A stretch of 64,000 nucleotides of DNA from Apostichopus japonicus (Eukaryota; Echinodermata; Holothuroidea; Aspidochirotida; Stichopodidae), in assembly GCF_037975245.1 (NCBI RefSeq), contig NC_092562.1, positions 25,566,054-25,630,053 of the forward strand. Direction: 5' to 3'. The notes under the pieces are model-generated. The model worked only from the letters and a program-made list of their open reading frames with translations. It made no database searches and had not been told where the DNA came from. This document shows positions 1-12,600 of the stretch, in pieces (within the stretch, counting starts at the first letter, position 1; the number at the start of each line of letters is the position of its first letter). The translations under genes and the position numbers were made by a program.

Positions 1-175
1 CAAATTTTACGAAAGCTCGAGCAAAATACTTTCGAAAAATTCACGCGAAACTGGCATTTCGTGCTAAATGCAACTAATTTCATGTAAACAAGGCTCTAGT
101 ACACCCATTTATGAATTAACCATAAGACCACATCTGGTGTTGAGCGGCAGAAAAAGAAATTATTTTCTAGAATTT

Positions 176-897
176 TCACAAAAAAAGGAAAAATTACTAT
201 CCTATCATAGTTAAGTGTATAGTAAATAGCCTAACCACTTCGTCGTTACGGATCTCACGTAACAACAAAAACACAACTTAAATTGTATTTTGCGAAGTTG
301 ACGTTCTCTACAAGGACATGGAAACAATATTTAGCATTTAGTTAATCATGCCAAGTGGCCTAAAACATGGGATTGCACGTTTTACTTTCATAAAGATGGC
401 CATACTGTAGCTATTGAGGCCTTGATATCGTGCTATGTCTGTATGGTATAGACTGTGCCTGGTGTATCATGGGGAATAGATTGTTTTGTTCATGCGAAGG
501 AGTCAGTTGGCTTGAGGTGTGTTTAACTTACCCTTACGGGGATATTTACCTACTTTTCTTGAACGTATAAGATAATATTTCGCATAAATTTACCGATCCT
601 TTACTGACTGACCTAATTAATTCTAGAGTGGAGCCAAAATAGTTTACTCCATGAAAAGTTTTTTTGGAAACGTGCCAAAAATGTTAAAAAACAGGTGTTA
701 GACAGGGGGTTGTTTTGCAAGGTACCTTGGAAAACTCGAAACACATGAAGCCAGCCTACCGTGATATTTAAGTAGGGTTAAACACTGCAGTTGTAAACTG
801 ATGTACGTATCGTGCACGCTGTTCATTGTTAGGCATTCTAGAAACGGGGCTTTGCCGAACGTAGTTTGTTTCATAATATCGACAGTTTTGTAAATCG
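176..897. repeat. Direct repeat copy A (pair with 57906-58617)
   Basis: Shares several long near-identical blocks with the second copy in the same orientation: CATAGTTAAGTGTA and the following CAAATAGCCTAACCACxTCG block, GTTACGGATCTCACGTAAC, AACGTGCCAAAAA, GGGTTAAACACTGCAGTTGT and CATTGTTAGGCA with the CTAGAAACGGGGCTTTG block. This copy has an extra segment of about 380 bases (around 262-645) that the other lacks. No coding or transposon signature was recognised. Confidence 0.8.
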
Positions 898-1002
898 TCG
901 CCGCCGCGGCAGAAACAAAACATGTAGTTTCGATCAAATTCGTCACTCTTAAAGAATATGAGTGACTTTTAGAAAATGTTTGACGAGGTGCCAGTGTATT
1001 TT

Positions 1003-1105
1003 TTTTTTGGCCGGGCGGCCGAGTTTTTCGTCCGGGCGGTAGCTTTATGTCCGGGCGCTAGCCAGCCTTTTCAAATTTTGTCCGGGCGGCGCGCCCGGAC
1101 AAAAC
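1003..1105. repeat. GC-rich GTCCGGGCGG repeat cluster
   Basis: Four irregularly spaced copies of (G)TCCGGGCGG within about 100 bases of otherwise AT-rich DNA, ending in an inverted copy (GCGCGCCCGGAC). It could be a G-rich regulatory island or a transposon end. Confidence 0.6.
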
Positions 1106-1580
1106 CGGTAGTGGAGAACACGGCATATTTATTTTGTAACTGTAAGTCTAGTATGCAATGAGATACGTGAGGGACGGGCCTATACGCAATATTTACTGTT
1201 TTCATTTCCTATTCTACTTTACCAGCACAATTATAGAGTTCCTAGCAACAAATAAATTAGTCTGACAATTTGAAAATTTACTGCATATTAGCATGCATGG
1301 TCATTTTCAGTTATAGACTACTAATTTGTGTAGCCATTTCAGTTTGGCTTTTTTTTTGTCTGAGAATGGGTTCTTAAGTGGTGAAATAACCTCCAATCTG
1401 CTGAGCAACTCCAAGATGAATTAAGTTACTAAGGCATTGGGTTCTTTTACTTTTTTAAGTCTAATATGCATAGGCTAGGATATTTACTTTGCTTCACTTG
1501 TTTGTCAATCCACATAGCCACTTTAGCTGTGGATGATTCTCCACTTGCAAAAAAAAAATGTACGCATTAATTTAAAGGCT

Positions 1581-1827
1581 GTGGCTATTCTTACAACTAG
1601 TCATAACAATTATTTATAAACTATTCTTACGACATCGGCGAATTCATGCGCAGTAAAGTAAATAAAGCAACTGTGCATGTAGTAGGGGTAAACCTAACCC
1701 TTAACCGGAAAATATTGTTACTCCTAGTCGTAAAAATAGTACTCCTAGTCGTAAAAATAGCCACGTTAAAGCAACTGTGCATGCGTAAATGGGAATTATT
1801 GTTATGACTAGTCGTAAGAATAGCCAC
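1581..1827. mobile_element. Short inverted-repeat element (MITE-like)
   Basis: 247 bp bounded by inverted repeats of about 34 bases (GTGGCTATTCTTACxACTAG followed by TCATAACAAT). Internal copies of the same sequence (CTCCTAGTCGTAAAAATAG, twice) make the right half partly tandem. No target duplication identified. Confidence 0.65.
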
Positions 1828-4800
1828 TTTGTAATTTAAATTCTTTTTATCCCAAATTAGAGTATGCCTATAATACTCCCAACTTGGTATAGTAACTTAA
1901 AAAAACGGTAGCGGCTTTTCCTGTAACTGTAGTGTAAAGTGATAACTGATATAACTAAGTTTTCCAAATTAATTCAAAACTCAAAAGCCTTCTCAGAAAG
2001 AAGCTACACTACTGTAGCTCTACAGGCTCCTTTGTTGAATTAGTGAAGGATAGTAGATATTGTTCACATATTTATGCATTCATAACATGATAGTTTGCTA
2101 TCATCGTTGTTTAATCATAATATCAAGGACAACAAATCAATGTCACCAATAATTGTGAATGCCACCATTTTATGTTCGACAAAATTTACCACATTTAATT
2201 TAAAGGATACACCATGCATGGCACATTGACGGACACTGACGCACATATTGTAGTTGTAATAACGCACCAAATATGCGCTTCATTGGACATGACGCACCAT
2301 TCCGGGGGTCGTTGAGTCCGTCTTACAATAATTGATAATTTCATCATGATATAGAAATTAAAGACATTTGCCAAAATATAACAACATCATAGGCTTCATA
2401 GCTCTACACATAATCTGATCATGCAGTTCTAAAAATTATACAAAATGAAAATGATACTACTGATTTGTGAGAGAACTAGAATGGTCACCCATTATATACC
2501 ATATCATGTTTCTATAGTATCTTTTAAACACTTCATTGTTTAGGGCACTCCTGTAGAATATTCCGTAATTTTTAGTCTTGGAAATAAGCAAAGCCTAGCT
2601 ATATTTTTGAAAGCAATTATGCATCCCTGAACATGATGAAATTTGGTGACATATTAGTGTATGAGCAAGCCTACTGGGACATTGCCATTGTAACATCAAA
2701 ACGTTATGACATTTAGTGTATGTAAGGTATTAGTAGATGAGTTATAATACTGCAGGTGTATACTACTGTACTAACATAGAAATAAGAAATATAATAGAAA
2801 CTGTTGCACATCACTAGTTTAGGTTTGCACTATATTAGTAAATGGACCATTCTTGAATACTTGCAGAGTTGACACCATACATACTGTAAATCATAAAGCA
2901 GATGTGATGAATTTATGCTGCCAATAGCAAAGTTCTGTATTAACTAGTAGTGTAATTACTGTTCTGTGTTTGCAAACTTGATTTGAAGTTTTGACTATTT
3001 AGTGAAGGGCAAAATGTGGTATTCAGTAATTTATGTTGGAAGTTATATAATTCACTATGTCAGGGATTTGCTCACACTGGGCAGCTACTGTACGCCCAGC
3101 AGTTCTCAATGCCGCCCCGCACAAACAGTATTTAAACTTTTTCGCCCAGCACTTTTTGATGATAATTTAATAAGTTTTACCATAACCAAAATCTGGGAGA
3201 ATATATGGCACAGAATAGGAATATAGCACCACCTAAGCATACTTCATGTGCAAAATTTGTCCATTTGGGGGGGGCCGGGGGGTACCCCACCCATGAAATC
3301 CCTCTCCCAGGGTGTGGATCACACTACCGCCCAATCTGCCTGGCACTCAAATATTCATGAGCACTTCCCTGCTATGTGTACAGTATGCATTCTGATATAT
3401 TATTAACTTTGCACATCCCGGTATTATTTGTCTTTTTCAGTTGAAGGTGTGTGCCCAATTAAGAAACTCGAGAGGTTGGTATCCAAACTGATGAACCAGA
3501 AAAGATAACACTAGTTCCTCAACGAAAGGCCATGCCCAACAGAGGCTGATGCAGCAATGCACTCCAGCAGCTATACCCCAGTGGAGACTGGTAATTTTTT
3601 GATGTACATACTGTAACCATTCCATGCTGTAAATAAGTCTACATTTTAACTAGGTCTGCAGTCTACTACTGTAGGACTGTATATGACTAACCAGATTTAG
3701 GACATTGGACACATTTATTAATTTATTGTATTATGCTATATTAATGACATAGACATGTAGTGCTAAATATGGTGCTAATACAGCCACTGGAGGTCTGTAA
3801 ATGTGAGGGACCCAAAAATGTTCAAACCCCACAAGTTAATGATAACAGTACCTGTAGTATTTTTCCTTATCTCTGAAAAATAAAGACATTTACCAATCTT
3901 GTAGAATGTGCTACCTACCTGTCTGAAGCAGTTTGTGTTCAAAAATTGCACATTTATTCTTTTCTCTTTATGTTTTCTTTTTATGTTTCATGATGATGTG
4001 GCATCATTTGTACATACAGTACAGTACTTGCACTGCTTAAAGATAGTTACTCTTAACTGCCTATACTGTAGTTGTCATCTGATCAGGTTGTCATGTGCAT
4101 ATAGTTTCATATCAGCAAAGACATTGACATTTTTGGCAAATTTTGAGTGTGAGCTATATTTCTAGTTTAACGTGTTAGGGGCATCATTAAGGGGTCTACT
4201 TTCACCCAGATTTGAACAATACTTTTTAGTTATTACAATGAGTGCAAGTTACAATCTCAGTGAATAAACAAACATAACATTTATGCTGGCTCCAACCCAG
4301 TTACCTTGGCTATGAGCCTGAATGTCTCTTTTGCAATTAAAATCAAATAAATCATATCTTGGAAAATCATTTGAACAGGTATATCTTTCTGATACTTCTG
4401 TCCTCACACAGTGACATAAGTATGTCTTTTTTCCATTTTCATTTCACATTACAGATGTACAGAACATCCTTTAGAGGAACAGTACAGCACAGCATAGCGT
4501 TATGGCATGATGGATGTTTTGCAAGCAGATATACTGTAAGGGTTGGAACTGGAAGTATTTGTGTTGGATTGTTTCATTAATAAATGTTTGCTTCTCTACT
4601 TTACGTAAGATGATTGTCATATTTCTTGTTCTCCAGTGAAAGCTATGGATTTGCATAGTGAACGTTGTTAACATGGATACGGACAATTTTGAAATAGCTG
4701 ATGTCAAAGCAGTTTCTCAGCTTATTTAAATACCATACATCAAGGACACAAGAGTGGACAATGGGAGTAACAAGTATCCAGAATGTAGATATCACAAGGC

Positions 4801-6206
4801 TTCAAGACAATTGAACAAACTGTACCATAACAGACAACAACAAACATTGTGACTCAGTAAAATGAAGTTACTAAGCTAGTGCAATGTATCATAAGAATTT
4901 ATCTTCTCCATGGTGTCAAACATTGATTGTTGCATTCAGTGTGTTATGTATCCTTCTCCTTTCTGTAGTATTTAGCATTGATTTGCATGTTCATTCATAG
5001 TGTAAGTAAACTACATAATTGATGTCATCAAAGTTACAACTGTGTCATATTAAATAAGTAAATGATTGAAATATTGGTTTCACTACATACTTGATTGTAC
5101 ACTATTTGGCTTTCCATGATAGCAATATCTGATCTTTTTAATTACTGTAGCCTGTTCAGTCATACCAGTAGTTCTAATGTGACATTGATCTTGGGTTATT
5201 TATTGTTGGTACAGAATAACTTGTCTTTATTTTGTATTGTGTGAGATCACTTTAACATAACATATATTATGATGTCATAGAGTGTTGAAGAGGTACTCTA
5301 ACTTGCAGCTAGTAGTGATAAAACAGTTCATTCAGTGCTCTCATGATAACCCCAGTGGGGCCCAGTGGCAGATGGAGATAGTGGCAGATGGAGATGTTTG
5401 AAATGCAGGGGACATTATAGGGTCTTTTGAAGTTTTGGCAAAAGTTCTTTTGCATGTAAAGCTGCTATACTTATCATGGAGAAGTTCCACAATGGAGGCA
5501 TGGCGTCTCCTAGCCTTATTTGGGTATATGTCCTTGCATTCCGTATTTGGAACACTGCCCTACTATTGTTTGTATTGCTTATTCTAAAGTTAGGTAAGTC
5601 AGTATTGTAACATGTTTTTATTTTTAACACATTGATTGCATCTGTACAGTTCTTACATTGAGTTCAACTATATACAATAACCATGAGCAGGGAAAACTTA
5701 CCACTATCTCACTTGCATTTCTTAATGTTCAAGTGACCATATTCATACTTTAACCAAAGCATTTCTTCCATATTAAATAGTGTTTATCCAGAGTAGGTTA
5801 CAGGATATTTTCAAGGTGGGCTATGTAGTATTGTCCCCAATTTAGCATGCTATAATTGCTAGAATATTTAATATATTCCTAGAGGTCTTTACTTTCCAAA
5901 TTGTTCTAAGGCATTCTAATTGAAAGCATAAGATGCCTGAATGTCCCAGTGAGGTAAATTTCCTGGAAGGTGGTAATAAAACCAGTTTCAAAACTTTGAC
6001 CAAAGGTAACCATATTTGAATATCTGGTTTATTTGGGGCCAATACAGCATACTCTGGTCGAGAGTTGGCGTGGAAGCCACCATATGTTTGTATTAATGCA
6101 GTAAAATGTAGTAAAGGCAGCTGGAGGAGTCCAGTTTACCCCTGTGCCGAAGGTCATGAATTCATCTTTTAGGTTTTTTGGAGAACACTTTAACCTTCCC
6201 AACCAC
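1828..6206. other. No gene recognised
   Basis: AT-rich DNA with frequent stops in all frames. The only landmark is a G/C-rich patch at about 3090-3340 (CGCCCAGCA motifs and a GGGGGGGCCGGGGGGTACCC run) resembling decayed transposon ends. Short ORFs such as 3908-4165 show no family signature. Confidence 0.6.
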
Positions 6207-6712
6207 AGAGCTCCCAACTGACCCACAATTCGCGGGTTGGACCCGCATTCTAACACCCAAAGCCCCTGACCCGCGCAAGCATCCCAAAAACCTGCATTGT
6301 AATTGACAAGTATACATAAAAAAATTGCATCAAATTTGGACTTAGCAACCATCATTTCTTTAGCATTTAGCATAATAGAGTATAAAACCTCCTTTACATC
6401 ATCATTTGAACCTCAAATTAGGCTATATTTCATTTCATTGGGGCGAGCAGCGAACATTTTCATGCCACGGGCAAGAATGAATTATCACCTACTACTCAAT
6501 TTATTGATGTTACACACAAAAAAATGCATATTTCTCAGAAAATTGTGGGTGACAAAAGCCTTTCTAGGTGCCACCATTTTACATGTAGGCATCACCAGGA
6601 TTCCAAAAAAAAATAAAAAGGGGAGGGAGACACCCCCCATATACCCCTCCCCCAGGACGGCAATTCGTGGCATGGACCAGCATTTGCCTTCTCAAGAGTT
6701 GGGAGCTATGCG
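6207..6712. mobile_element. Possible short inverted-repeat element
   Basis: Bounded by AGCTCCCAACT and its inverse AGTTGGGAGCT, with G-rich/C-rich tracts near the right end (ACACCCCCCATATACCCCTC), as in other MITEs of this window. No target duplication found, so weak. Confidence 0.4.
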
Positions 6713-6875
6713 ACCATACCATTAACGACATGTCTCTATAGGCCAAGGGGATTGAATCCTTAGGTAGCCGTCCTGAGCTAGTGCGAATCAGCAGAGAGAG
6801 GTTGTGGATGCTACGCCTTTGCACCATTCAACCTCATGGGCTCAACATTCAGGAAGGACATGATTAACTTTTCTT

Positions 6876-7135
6876 CATTCCCCCCCCCCTTCTCCCCTTG
6901 CCCCCTCCCCCATTACTCCAAGTTTTCTCATAGCTTTTTCCACCCCTTTTTTTCTCCACACTTTTCTGTCGTTGTCCTTCTCCAGTTTATTCCCTACCCC
7001 TTCCCTTAATCCTCTCTTTGTCCCTCCACTGTTTATCTCCTACCTATCCTCTTCCCCTGTTGGTTTTTATCTTTCCTTCTTCTCTCCATCCCTTGTCTAC
7101 TAATCCCCTTACATCTATCTCTTTGTGTTCACCAT
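6876..7135. repeat. Pyrimidine-rich low-complexity tract
   Basis: About 260 bases almost entirely C and T on the plus strand (long CCCCTTCTCCCC-type runs). Low-complexity; no gene. Confidence 0.85.
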
Positions 7136-7828
7136 GCTCATTAACCTGTCTGTATTATGTGCGTGTTTTTTCTACACAGGCTCTCTAGTGGATAAGCTGT
7201 TTGCTCACTGTTTTATTTATTTTGAACTCAAGTATTGAAGAACGTTAGGCCAGAAGCAAGTCGTTTCGTCAAATAACAGTACATAAGCAGCACACATTCA
7301 GTCACATGTTTATAGAGAATTACACGACGAAACTATTCGCATTTTATTTCTTCAGCAATTTGCCCAACAAAAATCGGCAGCACGAAATCATACGGGCCCA
7401 TATGACTTTCCATAACAACTACCTGCTGCTACGAGCTGGTATAGCGTTTTCCCAGCAGTACAATATGCACTGTTCCATATAGCAAATCGAAAAATTGTGT
7501 AACTCGAATAGCACACAGTACAATTACACAGTGTGCCTATAGGTTACGCAACACTGAGAGGCAGATTAGAATCTCGGAAATCTGATACCTTCGCGGTAAC
7601 GGTACCCATTTGCGTATGCTGTTTATAGCTAAGGATGAGAATGCCATATTAAAGAAATGAATACGTTGCCGCTGTGAGAAGAGGGCAGCATTGCTTTTAT
7701 TTTTTAATCGGGGAATACGTTGAGACAAGATTTTTGATTTTAGCAATTTCCTAGCTGAGAGTGTGCCTTTGATCTTTGTAAACCAGCCGATAACTATTTC
7801 CTTAGTAACCTCACTGCCTGTGGCTTTC
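7136..7828. other. No gene recognised
   Basis: Unique-looking DNA. A 97-codon minus-strand ORF (7830-7537) starting MKATGSEVTKEIVIGW is basic but matches no family I know, so it is not called. Confidence 0.5.
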
Positions 7829-8570
7829 ACCCAACTATTAGCAAGCCCACTAGAGTCACTACTAACAGTTCTTCTCTTATTGATAATATACTTAAAAACT
7901 TAAATAATACCAATGCTGGTGCTAAGGTGAATCATGTTGGTGTTTTCACAACTGATATCAGTGATCATTTTCCTATTTTTTACACTCTATTTTGAAGTCA
8001 AGTACTGTTCCTGGTTATGCTCCAATTTACTCTCGCAATTATTCTGAACATAATATCCGACATTTTGCCTCCTGTATATCTAGCACTGATTGGAGTGAAG
8101 TTTTTCTGGCAAAGGACACAAACAGTGCATTTAATACCTTCAATAATAGTTTTAGCCAGTCTTATTCAGACTGCTTCCCACTGTATAGAGTACGGCAAAG
8201 GCTAAAGAATAATCAACCTTGGATTACAAGTGGACTCCTTGTCTCAATTAAACGTAAGAATATACTGTACAAGACTTACTTAAAGTCACAAAATCAAGTT
8301 AACAAAGAGTCCTTCACCAAATATCGAAATATCCTCAATCACAGTATGCGCATAGCAAAGAGAAAACATTATACATGTATGCATATTCAACAGCTCTAAA
8401 CATAAACACTATTTTAAACAATGGTAAAAGTTTTTTAATTACCCTAACAACTTTACTTGACTTGACTTGACGACGACGATGATGTCTCTATAAGTGATCC
8501 TCATGAAATTGCAAATGCTACTATCTTACATAATCATACATTCCTAACCCATGTAATCATGCATATTAAC
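7829..8570 (+). pseudogene. LINE remnant (endonuclease end and linker to reverse transcriptase)
   Basis: Plus-strand translation gives HPTISKPTRVTTNSSSLIDN and TDISDHFPIFY, the end of an apurinic-type LINE endonuclease. After a stop it continues with PWITSGLLVSIKRKNILYKT, the linker before reverse transcriptase, and DDVSISDPHEIANA. Frames change and stops interrupt, so it is dead. The motifs fit the Jockey/CR1/L2 group. Confidence 0.75.
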
Positions 8571-9395
8571 ATACCTTCGGTATACCCAACTATAACCAAG
8601 CTGATCTGGCTATTGAGTTAATTTGATTCAGGACTAATATACGACATTGCCCTCTGTCAAAATGCTGGAGCGCCCCTTCGTCTGATGGAAAGTTGTTTAC
8701 TAATCAATTCTCAATAAAAATCGAACATGAATATGTAAGCAGTAATTCAAATGGAATACAGAGAGCCAAGATAATAAATTCTGTGTAAAACCAATTTATG
8801 CAATCTATTAACGCTTAGATAAACTATACTTACAGGAAAGAAAAAAATTCTCTGCATTTGATTCAGCAACACAACCTTTTAAGATGTAACTTTTTGTGAG
8901 AAATTCATGTTGAATTCCAACAGACTATCCCATCCAATATTCCATCCCATGCCATGATATGGGTAATAACTATTGTTAATGAGAAACGTATCTGAACTTA
9001 TACCTGTTTACACAATAGTATATAATATCATTGTCTCATAACTGATAACAATATAAGAATATGTGTGTCTGTACTTGTTTTCTTTTCTAAAAACAAAGAA
9101 ATTGCAAGTCCTCAGATGAAAAGAATCAACAGGTCCTCAGAAAAATGTCATTGTTAAGGGGTATTGTCAAGGTTATGGTACGTGAAGAGTGGAAGAAACA
9201 CCTGGGTCCTCAGTCTGAATGTAAAACACACCTGGGTGTGTCTGTGTCTGTTTAGAGTAGTTTTGAGGAGCTGGGGGTTGAATTTGGGTTATCTGTGACA
9301 TTTCTGTTTGCTGATATGGATGATATATTTGCTGAATTCCAGTGTGTTTGTTAGTTTTGATCCTCTTATCAAGTACTTCGTGGAAATAACCATAT
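8571..9395. other. 3' flank of the FREP gene
   Basis: AT-rich, no ORF or repeat recognised. It would contain the FREP 3' UTR (minus strand) if that is of normal length. Confidence 0.5.
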
Positions 9396-9652
9396 CTAGA
9401 CCGGTCTTATCTTCATTTCTGTGTATTTGATGTTAAATTGACTTCCAGGTAGATCATACCACTGTATGCTTGATCTATCACCATCTGCTGTCATGTAGTC
9501 ACCATTGAGGTTAGAATTTGCACAGCTCTTGTACCACCAGGCACCATGGCGTTCAACAGCACAGTTAGTTCTGCCTGTATCATCATTGTCCCTGTCAAAG
9601 GTACTGAAGGCAGAGTTAAGATGATAACTCAAAGCAATACCATCAGAGGCAT
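9396..9652 (-). CDS. FREP exon 8: C-terminal fibrinogen segment and stop
   Basis: 257 nt ending in TAG (9398-9396). It starts inside an Asp codon (G|AT), giving DASDGIALSYHLN. It carries the calcium-type loop FDRDNDDTGRTNCA, the second disulphide pair, and the sugar-pocket-side motif HGAWWYKSCANSNLNGDY, and ends KIRPV, the normal end of a FReD. The acceptor is TTAATTCACAG. No AATAAA was noticed close downstream on the minus strand, so the 3' UTR end is unknown. Confidence 0.9.
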
Positions 9653-12600
9653 CTGTGAATTAAACAAGTAAAGATATTACCTTAAACTAAAATCCATCAC
9701 AATTAAGGGACCTATCACAATATAGACACATTAAACAATTAGTAAATATGATTGGATATATTAAGTTGAATCTGGGCAGTTCCGTAAACTCGGACGTACA
9801 TTTCGGATAGTTTATTGGTTCATATCTCAATGAGTATTTATATGAGGTAACTTTTAATTTGGACATTGTGTGTCATCTGCCTTCCAATGTTATGCTGTGG
9901 GGTTTTTATTTTTTACCTCCTTATAAGCCGCACAAAATTGTTTAAAAAAACCACCCTGTGACGGACGTACGTAGAAAAAGTGAATTTTTTTTCAGATCAT
10001 AAATCTTATTGTAGATCTGTGTGATTTTTAATGTTAAACAATTAAAAGCTTACATGCATCATGTTAATAAGACCTTAAACTAGAATAAGCAGTAAAATCA
10101 AATTTGAATTTGATCACCTTCATGGGATATTTTCGCAAAGTTCTTGTGTGACAGACGTACATTTTTTAATGATGGATTTACATCTGCAAATTGTACGTCC
10201 GTCACAACACAATTGAGTTCCAAAAAAGCAAAGTTTAATTTGTATATTGTAACGTAACTCCCTCTGTTTCACAACTATTATTCTTACAACCTTGCAGCAT
10301 GTTCTGTAACTACGGATGACAATTTATCTCAATACTATACAGTACATATATATAGTAGTCAACATAAACCTGACACCTACAGTACAGAGACTATAAAAAA
10401 AAACACATACTCTAGCCCTAAAATTTGGGGTAATATATAGTTGAAAGAAGCTCCCTTTTACAACAAAAAACATTTGAACCACGAACCAAAAATTTTGGTG
10501 AATCCCTGCCAACTAAATTAATCCCTGTTAAAAAAGGTTTACATAATGAACTTAATAACAACCAAGTCAATGCCACATTCATTCAACTTGGCACCACTGA
10601 GTTGGCATCAACAATTCCAAAATATACCAAATAAGAAATTCATATAATTTGATTCATCCACATTTTTACCACTTAGCTGAGCGGTGCTACAAGATTTTGA
10701 TCCATGCTGACCTTAATGACCTTTGATCTTTGACAGTATTAGTAGGTTTTGTACTCACCAAGGGCAACTTACATACAATGTGTGAGACGCATCCAAGTTA
10801 ACACCATGTGAGCCTGGGTACAAAGTCTTCAGTACTTATCAATGTTGACCTCAATGACTTCTTACCTCTTTACAATCAATAAGGGTTACTCATTTTAAGC
10901 AAATCTACATTCCACTTCTAAGTCTGTAAGTGCAAAGTTTACACTACTAAGTTAACCAGGAGCTATTGACCTCAAATGAACTTTGACCTTATGTTTAATC
11001 TCTGTGACAGCATACATCAAATATTACTACACAGCAGGACATCCATGCTGAATCTCTGTGACAGCCTACATCACAAATATCACTACACAGCAGGACATAT
11101 ATGCTTAATCTCTGTGACAGTCTACATCACATATCACTACACAGCACGATATTGATGCTTAATCTCTGTGACAGTCTACATCACATATCACTAGATGTGC
11201 AGCAGGACATTAATGCTTAATCTCTGTGACAGTCTACATCACATATTACTACACATCAGGGCATTTATGCTTAATCTCTGTGACAGTCTACATCACATGT
11301 CACTACACAGCAGGATATTGATGCTTAATCAATGTGATAGTCTACATCACATTATACTACACAGCAGGACATGTAGGCTTAATATCTTTGACAGTCTACA
11401 TCACAAATCACTACACAGCAGGACATTCATGCTTAATATCTGTGACAGTCTACATCACATATCACAACACAGCAGGAGATGTAGGCTTAATATCTTTGAC
11501 AGTCTGCATCACATATCACCGTACAGCAGAACATGTATGCTAAATCTCTGTGACAGTCTACATAACGTGTCACTACACAGCAGGATATTTTATGCTTAAT
11601 CTCTGTGGCAGTCTACATCACATATCACCGTACAGCAGGACATGCATGCTCAATCTCTGTGACAGCCTACATAACGTGTCACTACAGAGCAGGATATTTA
11701 TGCTTAATCTCTGTGGCAGTCTACATCACATATCACTACACAGCAGGGTATTTATAAAATCTCTGTGACAGCCTACATCACATATCACCGTACAGCAGAA
11801 CATTTATGCTTAATCTCTGTGACAGTCTACATCACATGTCACTACACAGCAGGACATGCATTTAAATCTGTGACAGTCTACATCACATATCACCGTACAG
11901 CAGAACATGTATGCTAAATCTCTGTGACAGTCTATATCACATAGGCTATCACAACACAGCAGGACATTTATGCTTAATCTCTGTGACAGTCTACATCACA
12001 TATCACTACATAGCAGGAAATTCATCTTAATCTGTGACAGTCTACATTACATATCATCATATAGCAGAACATGTATGCTAAATCTCTGTGACAGTCTACA
12101 TCAAATATCACTGTTGTATTTGAGTCATGTTATATATCATCATGTTATATTATCATTGTTAGCAAGTTGTGCTTGTCTTTGTGTGATACCTTAGCATGTC
12201 ACTGTACGAACATGGTTTCTATGTCTTTTCATTGCTGCACTGACTGTCATTTTGCTCGGTTCATGAACTGCATGTGATGTATTAGCATTTTCACTGTCAG
12301 TAGGCCTAATTATGCTTGATTTATGTGATGTCTTAACAGATCACAAATGTGGGCCCAAATGAAAATAAAATGGGCCCCTCAAATTCGGGCCCAAAGAATG
12401 TGTCCTAAAATGCATTTGAGGTGAAAACAAAATTTGGAAATACCTGGCCCCAAAAAAGGGCTAGGAATTTTAGAACGCCCCAAAATTTAGGCCTTCATGT
12501 ACCAGCCAGCAATGAACTAACAATTCTGAACCAAATTTGGCTACAATCCAACTTAATGTTGTGGAGTTATTGCAATGTAAAGATTTTTAGGTTTGGCTCT

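Noticed and set aside
6303-6725. 140-codon plus-strand ORF
   Set aside because: It spans a putative short inverted-repeat element and G/C runs, with low-complexity protein and no family motif.
11195-11768. Overlapping plus-strand ORFs of up to 134 codons
   Set aside because: They are translations of the 54-bp minisatellite, open in several frames only because 54 is divisible by three.
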